Source: Trichoplusia ni (Eukaryota > Arthropoda > Insecta > Lepidoptera > Noctuidae). Taken from it: DNA of 64,000 bases. A program made the position numbers and the translations under genes. Numbering within the stretch: position 1 is the first letter of the stretch; every line of letters starts with the position of its first letter. The stretch spans positions 868,001-932,000 of the forward strand of contig NC_039492.1 in NCBI RefSeq assembly GCF_003590095.1, given 5' to 3'. Below the pieces are notes generated by a model that worked only from the letters and a program-made list of their open reading frames with translations, did no database searches and was not told the origin of the DNA. Below, one piece after another: positions 21,518 through 35,088 of the stretch.

Positions 21518-22102
21518 AACTGATCTAATCTTCCACTTTCCACATGAATTTCAGAAACTTTAACGCAAATTCACAATAGAATCGTAATTGCAAAAAAATC
21601 ATGCAAATATTACAACAGCGAACCGCTGATGCCGACCGACATGAGAACACGTTTTATTGACTCGTTTCGTTTGATTATTTTGTAATATTTCAACCATTAG
21701 TGTTTTCCTAAAAAAAGTCCCTTATTAAAACAAGGATAAAAAAAAAAACAAAAAAAACTATAATCTGTTCAAAAAAGTGCTAAATATTGACGTTATCATC
21801 CAAAGCACGAAATCATTAGAGTAATGAGTGCTAATAACGAAACGCAATTTTACAACAATGTTTTTAAGTTTGTTCTCAATTACTGTGAAAATATTTCATT
21901 TCATTTTATTTTTTTAATATTAACCATTAATTATTAGATAATTACCCCTTTTGTATTTATTTATATATTTAATGTTTTTGACATTTTATTTTTTTTGTGA
22001 TCCAGAAATAAATGTGAAGTGCTTCCAGTTGTTTCCATAAAGAACCAACTTGCCTTTAGTAGACTTGACAGGTGACAGGGCAGTGAATTGATTTTTTCGA
22101 AA
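21518..22102. promoter_or_regulatory. Divergent promoter region of EDC4 and flower
   Basis: The two start codons point away from each other 585 bases apart, so both 5' leaders and both core promoters must lie here unless upstream non-coding exons exist. The interval is AT-rich with long A-runs (about 21718-21760); I see no convincing TATA box or initiator for either gene. Confidence 0.5.
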
Positions 22103-25100
22103 ATGGTAAGAATTAATCGTAAATATTAAATTATTCGCTTTCAAACAGTTAAGAAAAACTATTAAATATGTTTATAATTGTTTCAGTCATTAACAGACAA
22201 GCTTTCCATGCTTATGGCCCGGCCGGGCGGCGACAATGTCCAAAAAGATGACGTGCCTTGGTGGATGCGCTACGGTGGTCGGGGACTTGGAACAGTTGGC
22301 GGAATGAGTTCGTATTATTTTACTATAAATAATATAATATACACTTGGCATATTGTCATGACAAATACGAGATATAGTTATGTTATTTAAAAGTGAGGTA
22401 AACATAAAGGGATATACCTGTACTTACTATCTTATCATAACTCTATTATGTGCACCACCCTCAACTTAGACAATGCATCCAAAATAATATACAGGTAAGT
22501 ACTATATCATTTTGCGTCATAATTTACAAATCACAAAGAAAATTACTAACTTGGTTATTAAGATAAGTTTATATACTAAAAAGGTAATTAGAGCATAAAA
22601 ATCTCTAGAATGATAAAACAAACAAAAAGCTAGTAATTTATTACGTTAACCTCTAAAAATAAAATAATTTATTTTTAGACTAGTTAATCTTATTTTTATA
22701 ATACATTCTCTTCTAATTTGCTCAACAATATTAAATTTTGCAGTTAGAAATTTATCTAGGACATTTATATATATGTAACAATTAGGCTACATATATGCTT
22801 ATTCAAGTAATATATTATTGGACACTTAAAACCTAATAGCAGCACAAAAAAAATTGTTACATGAAAAAAATTGGTTCAAATTCTGTTTTTTTTTTATTAC
22901 AGTGTCAATTATGTACAGCCTTGAAGCCCTCTATACCCATATTATCAGATTATCATTCTTAATGCTAATTTAATCTTTAGTTACCAAACAACTTAAAATA
23001 ATTTACATTTTTAGTACATTGTATATGATTTAAAATTAAAATTAATCAGGTTTATAGAACCAGCTTCCAAACTTGACATTTACAGAGCAAGATAAAAATG
23101 TCATTCATGAGTTAATTTTTTAAAGTTAACAACTTTTTTTCCTACTGGTATTCTATGAGCACTTTGTATAATACTTTTTTCTTTAAACCTGAGAGCATGT
23201 TTAGAGTGCTTTTAAAAGATTTGTATTGTAACTCTGAATCCCTCTGTATTCCTTATCATTCTTTAAATATCCTGTCTGACAACTAGTAATGTTGAAATTA
23301 AAAATTATGGAAACTTTTATAAGAACCTTGTCCTAACGGTTTCCAAAATCAATTCCCATTTACATCACGTCAAATTTTAGGGTTGCATTGGCATAGGTTA
23401 AAAATGGAAGCCTACCTCTGAGGCTGTGCTCTCTGTTCATCTATCACAAGGTTGAATCTCATGAACCAAGATAGCTAGACAGTTGCCAGTTATGTCATGC
23501 CAGATGATCAATACATCATCATACTAATCCATCTGCTTCTGATACTGCTAAAATTAAAAAAGAACATTAAATTTAAGCAACAATTCTATGGTCATGAATT
23601 TGATGGGTGCTCATCTTTTTCTGCAAATTGGTTTTTCATTAGCGTATTTGTAAGAAACCCTCGCCGTCACGAGTTCGAATTTTAATTATATAGATGTGCT
23701 AATTTTATGTTACATAATTAAATAAATTGTAATGGCTACAAAAACTTTTCAAACTAAATACAATTAATTACATAGCACCATAAAAGAGTCATACAGATGC
23801 TATCAATAACAAACTTAATTGTTTTTAATTAGCCATTTCTGGTGCTAAACAATCATTACAAATTTACTTTAATGTTGTACAAGATAACACTGATAACAAA
23901 GTTTGTGATAAAAAATATGGAGCATTCTCATCGATGTTTAGTCGCCCTCGGTTTTTGTATTTGGATGCGACCATGGCTTTCGCTATAGTGTTAGCAGAGT
24001 GCTGGCCTATGTAAACATAAGCACCCTCAAAATTGGAGAATAGTATATGTTAATTCATCGAAAGTAGCGTCGGAAGCTACAATGAAATTGCGTCTCTCTG
24101 GCTGAAACCTCTTTGACCTTGTACAGTGAAAATCGTGAACTCCTACGCTTAAAGCAGAGCGACTGAATGTCGGGCTTACGCCGAATAAAATACTTCCGAC
24201 CCGTGAACCTGTCTCAGTCTTTTCCGAAGACCCCTGGCACGTCTACAGCATGAGATGTTCCCAGAAAAATTTTGACCTTTTAGGCATCTCTAAATATTAA
24301 ACATACAGAAAAAAAAAACGATTGAAATAAAGTAGTCGTTAACTAATGTGTCTTTGTATTAAAAGATACACTAAGATTTTGATTTTCAATAGTAAGATTG
24401 TTAACCTTTTTTTAAGGTACCTTACGAATGGTGTATTCAAGCGAAACATGCTTCTTCTTATAAGCCTACTATTTAACTTGGCTGCATGCCTTAGTGCCGC
24501 TAACCCAATATCGTGCACTTTTCCCACCATACTATATGCCATTGGAATGTATCTAAACGCCAAACCTCATTCTTTGCTTATTGGCTACTATCAAAATTTG
24601 AAACGGCCGGTCTTGGCGATCAACGTGATACATATTCCCATTATTATTGTGATGTTCCGCCTATTACGTGACGTATTATACTAATTCGTTTACAATGGCG
24701 ATGTATTAGGCAAGCCAACGATATCGGTTCCTTGACGACGAAATAAGTCACCTGTCCGTGCATCTAATGTTTTTCTTTCGTCTCAATATTTACCTAATGT
24801 ATTAAATCATGTCCGAAAAACAATTAAAATAGTTTAGCCGGAATTAGCCGTAATATTTTCCGTAAAATCATACACTTGATAAGGCTAAAGAGGAAATCGT
24901 TCCCGTTCATAAATTGTAATTGAATATTTTATTATTAGCTTAATTATTATAATAAAACAGTAATTTTACCTGAGAATGTGTATATAGAACGTAAGGCTAA
25001 GACAAAAGAATCGTGAAAACAAATAGGGTCGCTCGATTTGCATGTATCATGGTAAAAGTATCAGCAAACAGGTAATCCAGTTGCACAATTCAATTAAAAA

Positions 25101-28100
25101 TATAAATAGGATTGTCTAGTAACAGTTAGATTGACCGTGACACGAGGACCGGTGGCTCGCGGGAGTGTGGGCATTTTCAACTATTTGGAAGTACCAATTA
25201 AGTGTAGGAAGGTCGTTTACTAAAATAGGAAGCTGGAATGGACTATATTTAGATGTGTCTCCATTGTGTTATGTAAATGTAGGTGAAACTATTTGGTTAT
25301 TTCATAGAGTTTTGAAAAATAGCTGTGGCAAAATTTCGTAAGTAAAAAACGGATTTCGGCTGATCGTAAAATCAAAAGATATATCGATTAAAGTTCAAAA
25401 TTTCTACGTAGGTATTGTTTTTCCCAAAAATTGTGACGGATGTACATAGTTATGGTGTTTGCTTATTGTTGTTTTGACAAAAACAAAAATCATTCATTCA
25501 AATTAGGCTACTAACTAGCACTTTTCAAAACTGAAAGTAGGCATTGGACAGCATCCTGGTTTGCCGTCCTTTCGCCTGGCTCACTGGCCTCGGCTGTGGG
25601 AAAGAGACCTTCTGTTATCTATATTAACAATCGGGAAATTGGGGTCGACTATCGATCCCGTAGATATAATTTTTGATGGCTTTATAGTTATTAGTTTACC
25701 AGTCTCTATCCGTGATAAACTTTTAAAGCCCCGAAAAAGAGGGGTGTTATAAGTTGTAGGTGCGTGTATGGCATTATAGCTCCCGAACGAATATAGCAAT
25801 CAAACTAGTTTTTTATTAAACGTGAAGTGCGAGTGTACTTAAATATGGGGGTGAAAGTTTTTGCTGTTGGGATTTCTTTTTTAATTTTATCTTGTTATCA
25901 AACGTCCTTCTTACATTCTAATATTATATCACTGTACGTATAGTTAAAAAATATCAAGGTATATTTGTACGTAACCTTCAGTGTCGGGAATCCGAGTCGC
26001 ATTTGTCAGTTTATTTTATATTGTTGTAAAAACCGTGTATGTATTACCCAAAATAATAATACGAAACCCGCTTTCGTATTCCAGTTGCCATAGTCTTGGG
26101 CCTGGTGAACTGCATCAGTATCGTTCTGCTGGACGTGGGATGCCTGATCTCCGGCATCTGGCAGATGCTGGCCGGCTTCATAGCGATAGTCTGCGAGGCG
26201 CCATGCTGCTGCTTCTTCATAGACTACGTACAGACCCTCAGCGATAGGATGGAAACCAGGCCGTATTGGAATAAGGCTGCCTTGTACATTGGGTAAGTTG
26301 GATTTGTGGAACTTACTACACCTTAATAATGGAGCAAAATGCGTGTGCCTTAAATTTTGTAGTTGCCCTGTATTCGGTACCAGTACCTACCTACTGTATT
26401 TGTACTGCTTTCCAAATGTCGTCGGAAAGTACGCCAAAAATGCTATTGGCACGGCTTTTATTTGAAATTTTGACATAAAAATTAAGTAAGTAGACGATTG
26501 GAGGAAATCTAACAATTTTTTTTCATTTACCGTGGATTAGCTGTCATTGGTCCCATAAAAAATCATTAAGTTTGGCTCAGTGGTTTTAGTTGAAGTCGGT
26601 TTTTTTGTGAAAAAGTATTATTAGTACAAACTCAATAAGCTTATTCACTTTCATACTTATTATAATAAAAAAAGCAGACAAAATAACACAAATAAACTTA
26701 TCACACCTATTTACAGCACAAGAAATAGTTTAACGTTCTATTATCATCGTATTAAAAACTCATTTTAATAATTTACATGAGTCATATAAGTCATGTTATT
26801 GTAACGTTCCTCAACACGTGATAAGAGGTAATGGTCTTGCTTGTTGATAACATCTCGGCGATGGTGTGTTATCATAACATTCAGGCTTTTAATTCGGACA
26901 TCATTTGTTTTAAATGAAAGATAATAGGGTGTTTGTTTAGCAGCCTTAGGCGGGTGTTACATCTCCGTCCTTGTTGATAAGGCTAGTTTTATTTAAATAA
27001 CAGTTTCTCGTGATTTTGTGTATGTGAATCTTTGTAAAGATTTTTTTAGTCGACTCCCGCACTTAGGTATTTCATCCTTGCGGTGCGGGATTTCAAATTT
27101 TTCACAAACATACAAATCAGATGTACAGTTTTTAATGTAGGTATAAGTTATTTAAAATTTCGTTTATAGTTTTATCAAAACCAGTCCAGTCCAAACGACA
27201 GTTAATAAAACTGAAATGTGACAAATCTAAAAACGTTAAAGACAGTAATTCTCAAATGGAAATAATAAAATGATTCGATGAGTCACGTGACTTTGACCTG
27301 ACATCTCTACACAATCGAGCGTTTTCTAGTGATGTTAATGATTGTAGAAATATCACCTGCCTTAAGCTCCTCTAGAGGTGAGTATTGTAGGTTTTTGTAA
27401 GCCTTAAATCATTTGTAAATGTTAAGACCTACTTAAATATTTGGTAAAGTTCCAGAACAATAAATAAGTTCGAATGATCTTTTGTGACATTTTTCCCGCA
27501 TAAGTGCAATACTGGCATAAATATAAACAATTATGCTCAGCGGTATGGGGAAAATTGGCAATGAATTGTGTATTGTGACAATAATCCTGTTTATTAATAG
27601 CGACTTTTGATTGTCTGTTTGACTTCGGTGAGGCATCCGTGTCACTCAAGAATGATGTTTGATGAGACTAGGTGTGGATATTCCTACATTTGCACCCTAA
27701 TATGTGTTTATTTGGGACACAAAACAGTTAGATATTTTAACTTATCACTAATCAATATAATAACTTACAAGATAATAAACATTCAACCCACGCCTATTAC
27801 TGTTGTACGCAGTACTGTAGTACGCCTATGTACCGCCCACCAGTTACTGAACGAAATTAGGGAAGCTTACAGCAATTGAACCCTTGAGTTGCGAAGTGAA
27901 TAATAGAAAGAAAAGTAAAAAGTAGGATCGGAAAATGTTTCGTTATGTTCGCTTATATTACCTTCGTGTTGCAAATGTATTTATCGGCTCCCCAAAAATA
28001 GTGAAATAAGAACTTTAACATCAGCTTCAGAAAGTAGGTAATGTATTTGTTTGTTTGTTCTTCCCCAGGCTCGCGATCCCGCCTTTCTTCATGTGCTTCA

Positions 28101-30385
28101 TCAGCATGAGCACGTGGTTCGGCAGCGGCCTGATCTTCGGCACCGGCATCATCTACGGGATGATGGCGCTCGGCAAAAAGTCAGTATACCACACTACTTA
28201 ACACACAACTAACTTATAACTAATATTTAATATTGTAACCTCAAGTGTGTAAAAGTTTCTCAAGGCTTGTAAAAACTATGGAGAAGTCACTAGGAAAAAG
28301 TGATGTCGCATTTTGTCTACTCGGCGGCTTGTGTGATGTCGAGTAGCATTTCCATAGTATTTACAATTAATTCTTAATCTTGTTTGGGTGTGGGACTGTG
28401 TCTTTGTCTAACCAATATTTGAGAAGTCATAACCATATAAAAAAATAAAAATGATCTATTGTAACTTCCGTAGTCTTGCTTCTGATCTATGTTTTCGATG
28501 CTTCTGTGGATTTAAATTTTCAAGGTGCAGGTTTTATCATTCATCTTTTTCTGTGCCTAAAATAATAAATAAATCGCAGCGAAAAAAAGATTGTAAAGAA
28601 ATTTTTTTGTTCTTTTACTCGTTTCAAAATACATAGATAAAAAGTAAAAACTATAAAAATCCAATAACAATAAAATGTTCATAGTTATTTATTCATTAAA
28701 CAACTTACATAATCGACATAATAATACGTAACAGTAGTCACACATAAACGTGTAAGTCCATAGTAAGTAATTGTCCATTGGTGTGGTTGTGTTGTGCATA
28801 CTAATACGTGTGAGCAGGGGCTCTCGCGACGACATGGCGGCCATGGCGGCCGGCGGCAGCACGCCGCCCGGCGCGGCCGCCGCGCACGACCACAGCGCCA
28901 CGCTCATGGAGGACCCCGACGTGTGGCGCCCCAACTAAACGAGGCACGCATCTAGCCTGCATGAGCCCTTCACTCTGATACCTACATTATTTACCTCGCT
29001 GCATGCTCTTGTCTTGTTTAACGGATGGATGCTTGCTTTTTTTGTTAGCTTGAGGACTCCTCGCATGATTCTGTTACCCCCTTTATCTGTTTATCTCACC
29101 GCGTTGCCTGATCCATTGACTTCCTTCATGTATTTTATTACTTCTTATAAAACTTTTTGCTAGTATCTGATGACTAGACACTATTTTAGTATAATCTCCT
29201 TTGGTAGACTGTGCGCTGAAGAAGAACGACGCTGCAAAGCTGAAAATAGAGAAACATTAACCAATAGGAAAACATAATTCGTATACAACAAATAGTTTGT
29301 TTTTTCGTTTTCAGCTTCGCAATCTTTAGATCACACGTCACGCCGCCTTATAGAGATGCCAAGATAAACGTTACCAAATACATTTATTGAGAATTAATTA
29401 ATAGCTTTCTATCTCATCTGGCCCATTAGGTGCACGCACAGACTTTCTCCAAGGTAGTTTGAAAGTGTGTTTATATAATAACTTGCGTGTCAATCATCAC
29501 GAAAATAAATGTATAGTATTGTGAAACTATATTATGTTTGTGATTTTAAATACAGCTATGGTTCACTTTAGTCCTCTTTCACGAAATACTTATCTAATGT
29601 ACCAATTATAGTGCGTTTGTGTGTCTTTAAGTTCGAAAACTCATTTCAAAAATAAAAAAGAACAACTAAAAAAGTAAAAAAAAAATATTAAAAAAAAAAC
29701 TCCACTATTAGATTGTTTACCTTTTTTTAAGTATTTAAAGACATGGTGTATAGTAGTCTGGCTTTTGAATTATTATGTTTTAGTAGATAAGCTAGCATGG
29801 TAATCGATGTTTTATATTTCCTTTGATAGGGAGTGGCCTGTGGCAGTGGGACATCTTTTGCTATAAGAATTACTTGTTTATAAGGCTAATATTAGTTTAT
29901 AACACTGCACATTACATTATTGTTATGATATGCTTTCTTTAAGTTTCTTTCAGCACTGGGTTCTTTCGGCGATGATGCAGCACAACTTTATTAATTTCTT
30001 ATTTTTTATACATTTATTTTAAGCAATGTTTTTGTACTTTTATGTTGCTAGTAACATAAGTATTCCCAGTACCAAAAATGTTTTGATTGAATTTATTGAC
30101 TTGAAACATTTAAAATTCAAATGTACATTACTTAGTGGTTAGATAATAATTAGCAATTTCACTTTAAAAGATCAAATTTCAGACAAATATTAAATGACTC
30201 AGCTATCTGGCCAGTTGTGATGTGTCATGTTACCCCACAGAGGCTCCATCGAGGACATGCGGACGTCGGCGGCTCACCTGGAGGCGGGCGCGGGGCTGCC
30301 GTCCAGCGCGCCGCGCGCTACGCTCGTGAGCAACGAGCAGCCCGTCAGCTTCACCGGCGCCCCCGGCCTGCCCGCCAAGCACTAG
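22103..30385 (+). CDS. fwe: Flower (Fwe) tetraspan-like membrane protein, two alternative C-termini
   Basis: Flower sits in synaptic-vesicle and plasma membranes; Drosophila work links it to Ca2+ entry, endocytosis and cell competition. Exons: 22103-22105 (only the ATG), 22187-22307, 26085-26292, 28069-28179, then either 28818-28938 or 30241-30385. All junctions are GT-AG and in phase. Products are 187 and 195 residues. The N-terminus has PWWMRYGGRGLG. Membrane segments follow: IAIVLGLVNCISIVLLDVGC; a helix leading into CEAPCC, whose Glu falls at residue 79, the position of the key acidic residue in the fly protein; then ALYIGLAIPPFFMCF and FGSGLIFGTGIIYGMMALGK. Introns total nearly 8 kb. Identification is firm; relative use of the last exons is unknown. 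Confidence 0.95.
22308..26084. other. flower intron 2
   Basis: 3.8 kb, AT-rich. It contains several open frames without family similarity (for example 24346-24684) and a moderately GC-richer block at 23935-24260 that I cannot identify. No exon seen. Confidence 0.4.
27030..27125 (-). mobile_element. SINE tail fragment
   Basis: Inverted copy of the 3' end of the SINE at 57180-57360: agtcgactcccgcactt, then atccttgcggtgcgggat and cacaaacatacaaatc. Intron of flower. Confidence 0.5.
28818..28938 (+). CDS. fwe: flower alternative last exon a
   Basis: The acceptor GTGAGCAG joins the phase-2 end of exon 4 and encodes KGSRDDMAAMAAGGSTPP, an Ala-rich tail, and ends PDVWRPN with TAA at 28936-28938. 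The acceptor's polypyrimidine tract is weak. Both tails share the opening G-S-x-x-D-M, so this and exon b look like duplicated, diverged terminal exons. A possible AATAAA follows near 29503. Confidence 0.8.
30241..30385 (+). CDS. fwe: flower alternative last exon b
   Basis: Acceptor TACCCCACAG. Encodes KGSIEDMRTSAAHLEAGAG, then the conserved NEQPVSFTGAPG motif found at the C-terminus of the common Drosophila isoform, and stops with TAG at 30383-30385. This is probably the canonical ending. Confidence 0.9.
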
Positions 30386-33300
30386 TCCGCAGGTATGCGC
30401 TCCTGCTACACAACACACACGTCAATTTACATTCTACTCGGTTTTCCTACGATTACTCGATTATATTGATATTTAGCATGATTATCGATAAAGTATTTTC
30501 ATGATCGTCACTGGTATGGAGAATTAAAAGTGTAATCATTGTACTTCAAAATAATTGATGTTGATGATTATCGATTAAGTATTTTGATTAACGTCACTTG
30601 TATCGAGAATTTGAATTCCAACCACTGTAGTCAAATACAAATTGATGTTAATGCAAAAGCTTTGTTGAGAACTTGCTAAGGTAACTGATTAGTCGATCTT
30701 GTGTCGTTTTTGGACGCAGTCAGTTAATTAGTCAATTGATATGTTTTGAACCGATAACTCGGTCCTATAGCAGTTAGTTGACTTGGAAACTGATCACTCG
30801 ATTGTTCGATTAAACAGTGTCATCAATTATATCGATTAATCGTATTAGTGTAAGATTGTTAACCTATGTCATTTTTGAATAACCTAACAAACATTTGTAT
30901 CAAAATTGTTCACGTCTAAATTAATATTTCGCTACCTAGGGTATTGTTTTAGAATGCCTTAGTATAATACAATTTTCTAGTTTGTTTTTGTAAAAAAATA
31001 CAATGACTGGTGTTTTGCTAAGAGATTTATTTGTAATTTTTGGTACTACGGAGCGCATAGTGTGTATTTAAGTTGTGTCTATTGCGTGGTGTCAGTTTTT
31101 GCTATGTGAAAGCTACCCATGGACGTTTCGCATTATTCCACATCAAAACTCCTTAGTTTAGTGTTGCCAATACAAAACCAGTGTCCTCCAAACAAATAAT
31201 AGAATTGCCAACATTTTTTCATTTGTGGTCCGCTTTTAGATAGTTAATATTTTGTCTATGATGATATTCAGCATGTATTGTAAATTAATATATTCAACTA
31301 TTTGTTATATCTATAGAGATTTATGAAATAAGCACATATACTAGAACTATTGTACCATATCGCTTGGCCCAGAAGAGATATATCTGAAATAGTAATTATG
31401 TCTGTTGCAATAGAGGCTACTTTTGAATGGGCCCTAAAGTAATAAATTGTTCATAATAAAGGACCAATGCATTTGGAATCAATGAGGAAAGTAAACGGAA
31501 AATGGAACTTTTTAGAATTTGTTTAATGAAGTGGCAATATTAATGTTTATATAAACTGCAACATTGAGAATCTTGGACTTATGTACCCTTTCAAGGCAAC
31601 TTGGTATTTATTCGTTTAGGTATAAAGTTCTAATTGTAATGTAGCCGAGGCTGTTAATAGTATAATTTTGTAACGTTAAGTTATTGTGCGCGGACGATTT
31701 TTGTTTCGCTATTTGATGTTTTTGTCTACATTTGAGAATGTTCTAGAAATGTTGAAGTAACTTAGGAAAAAATGAATTGAATTTTCGACTTATTTTTTGC
31801 CTTGTTACACGTATTATGGTGGTCCAGGTAATCTCAAACCATATAATATCTGGTTACATAGCCAGATCTTTTTATATTTCTAGAGCATTCTTTAAAATAT
31901 GACAAAAAAAAAATCTATATTTTACACAAACATATCTTCGTAAACCTAGTTCAGATTCATACATAGTAACATTTTGACTTGTAACCTTATTTTTAATTGG
32001 TCACACAGTCAGTTGACCAATAATAATTATTGTGATTATACTTTTTTTCGTCCATATAGCTGTTGGTTTATAATTTGATAAGCAGCCATGTTGCAAAAAT
32101 ATTAAAATAATGGTAGTAGCTAGCGAAATTTTTCTTAAAATGTAAAGTGGTTATTTATTGTATTGTTACGATGTTCTGAGGACCTATCACCACGAACTAA
32201 AGTAATTATAACAGTTGTTGAAAAGAGACGACGCTCTACGCCCGTGTAGTGCTGTCTCGTTTCCACAAAGCGGTGGCGGTTGGCCCTCTGACCTTGGTTA
32301 TATACTATCGTCATCATCATGTCGTGGATTGTGTTGGAAGCATTTGTTTCTCTGTGTTAGAGTAATTAGGAAAGGATTCCTTTGCCTTCGTGGCGGACTG
32401 CAATCTAACTGAAGGCGCGCAACTCTAATATTGGACTTGTAAAGTGCTTTTGAAAACTTAGTCCGTCGTATAAGCTAGATGCAACTACGCATACGGCGGG
32501 AGTTCTGCACGGAGAGTACATACAGGTATAGTGGCTCCTTGGCAAGTAACACCTGTCCAAATACCAGGTATTTTAGTACTTAACATGTTAAAGTTAACCT
32601 GGATTATTTAGCAATGGTGTCTACCACTAACTTGTAGCCGCACCTATTCTCAAATTGAAGTCAAGTTGCCAGGCATTGGAATCCACATATCTATTTATAT
32701 GCATTCCAAAATCGTACTGAATCAATATCTTTCGAAAACTAGGTTATTATTAATGAATATATATCTTGCATGACTCAATATAATACCTAGTTGTACGTAG
32801 TTCCTGAATTGTTAACATAACGATGTCAATTCGTTGGCGTGTTAGATACGTTAGGTAGTGGGGTCGCACGAAAATACACAGAAGAATCATATAATTAATG
32901 TACCCGTGGAAAGATGGTGGTTAATAAGAACAATATTTTTTGTTACAATTTTTCATGCGTGTAGACGAAACGGAAACAAAAATCGAGGTATAAATTAACT
33001 GATATGTTGTAAAAAATTGCGAAGTTCGCGTTAATTCCGCTTTTCTCCGTGGTCACAGTGTGGCGCTAGTGTCAACTTGTTTTATTTCCGTTTAGTCTAT
33101 ACGCGTTTAAAATAAAATATTGTAAAAGAATATTAATATTTACCAATAGTTAACCGAGCAGACGGTATCTAAGCATAAGTTAACTAAAATTATGCTGAGA
33201 ATCGCAGATTTGCTCGGATCAAAAGTTAAACACGTTTATAAATTATATCGACACCTAGCTAATAGGTAATTGTTCCGCAACCCAATTATAATAGATGAGA

Positions 33301-34960
33301 ATATCACTGTTACTGTAATTGCAAGATATTTTTGTAATGTATCGATATGACGCTTCAGTTACGGCGTAAGTATTATTGTGTATAAAAGACCCTAGTCGTA
33401 GGTAATATTTTGCTAGTTTTAACATTTTTGCTCACACACAGCCAATATTTTAGTAAAGATTTTATTATTTGAATTTGTATGGAGTGTTGCTAGTACCAAA
33501 ATACAGGATCAGGCATAATGAATTTATTAACTAGCAACACTTAATTGGAATGATTGAATGTTATGTGCTTCCTTATTTTACATTTGAATATTATAATTTT
33601 GTAACTTATAACTTCATTATTTTTACATGCATCGATTTATTTATGTATATTAAGCGAATTAATTGTTAAAATAAGAATTTATTTTGAGATTGTATATAGT
33701 ATATGCTATGGTTAAATTGATTAGTTAATTGCTTAGCCTAAACACTTGCAACTTCGGTTAGTTAAACGGTCGGTTAGACAATGGTTATCATTAATAGTTA
33801 AGTTGCTTGTATACTTAGAGTTAGTGCAGAGATAAACCTAGGAGCTCAATGTTTTACTATAGACAAATGGTAGTTTTATAAAGTTAATGATCAGTTTTGG
33901 TTGCCCATTCTTAACATCCATGTCATCCATTGCTCAATGTCATAAAGAAGCAGTTTAAATATTTCAGCTGTTATTAAATCAGTGAATTGGTAACCAAAAC
34001 TGATATTGTAAGTCAGTGTTTTATTATTCAAATTGGTGTTAGATTAGACCATTTACACAATCTTCGTAATATAAATCATCATCTAAATTTATTAAAATGT
34101 ATTATTACTCGTGTTTATTGTGCCCATATGGACTGGAGATATTTTTTTGTGTAATGATTATATCTCTCTCAGCTGTATCAGAAATAGTTTAATATTAGAC
34201 TGTGACGATGTTAATATCCAGTCCCCTGCCTGGTCATTCAGGTTTTGTGGAATTCCAACCTTCAATTTAAGCAAGATACTGTGTTCTACCAAATTGATTG
34301 TAGCATTGAAATAAATATTGTCAAAATTACATCATAATTGTGTACAGAATCAGTCGTAAATTACACAGATTCCAACTGAGTTTCTAACTAGTTCAAGGTA
34401 ACGTATTTGCAGAAATTGAACCTACCGTCTCTTAATAAGTTATCCCTGCACTGAACCCAAGTGGTATAGTTATGATTGTTAGTAACAATAATGAGTATAC
34501 ATTGTATTGTATACATAGTTGTATAGTGTAAGCAGTTGCAGTTGTTTCTCGTCAAGTTAATGTTATATTTAGTAAAGCATATCTGTAATAAATGTGTGTA
34601 TATTGATTTGGGAGTTTTATTCATTATTTTTCCTCTTTCATGGAGAGTTAAACCTGTGTGTTAAGAGTTAAATTTAGCTGGACAACTTTCATTAATTTAC
34701 ATAACAAACCTTTGCTCTAACATTCTACATTCACATTTCTCTTCTCTATCTTGATTCTTTTTAAGTGACTCCCAGTAAGGTGTTTAATCCTTGTGTTGCG
34801 GGGGTTTTACAAACATACAAATCGCAAGCACAAAGACACCCAACTCGGAAAAAGCATTCAAAAAGCAAATTCAACCAGTTTCTTCTTATTGAACTTTCCA
34901 GACTAAATAAGACTTACTAAAATTTGTTTGCTTCAAAAAAAGAAAACAGGAGTAAGCTAG
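30386..34960 (+). other. Probable long flower 3' UTR and convergent intergenic space
   Basis: No coding exon is visible. AATAAA hexamers occur at about 34309-34314 and 34587-34592 on the plus strand, and the convergent LAMTOR5 signal lies just beyond at 34964. The sequence is mostly free of the repeats common elsewhere in the window, which fits a long 3' UTR; this is inference. A minus-strand SINE tail lies at 34775-34850. Confidence 0.4.
34775..34850 (-). mobile_element. SINE tail fragment
   Basis: gactcccagtaaggtgttta, gcgggggttttacaaacat and acaaagacacccaactcgg match, inverted, the 3' end of the SINE at 57180-57360. Confidence 0.55.
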
Positions 34961-34963
34961 AAT

Positions 34964-34970
34964 CTTTATT
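34964..34970 (-). terminator. Candidate LAMTOR5 polyadenylation signal
   Basis: TTTATTTA on the plus strand gives AATAAA on the minus strand, about 120 bases past the LAMTOR5 stop codon. Confidence 0.5.
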
Positions 34971-35088
34971 TATTTACATATTTATACAGATTATTTTATA
35001 GTACTTAATAATATTATACATATATTTAGGGTAACATTAAAAAAATAAAAAGAACTTCCAGTAGAGAATCACATGGCATCCATCAGTC

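Noticed and set aside
24346..24684. 112-codon frame with hydrophobic stretches in a flower intron
   Set aside because: No recognisable family and no splice phase that would join flower; treated as chance.
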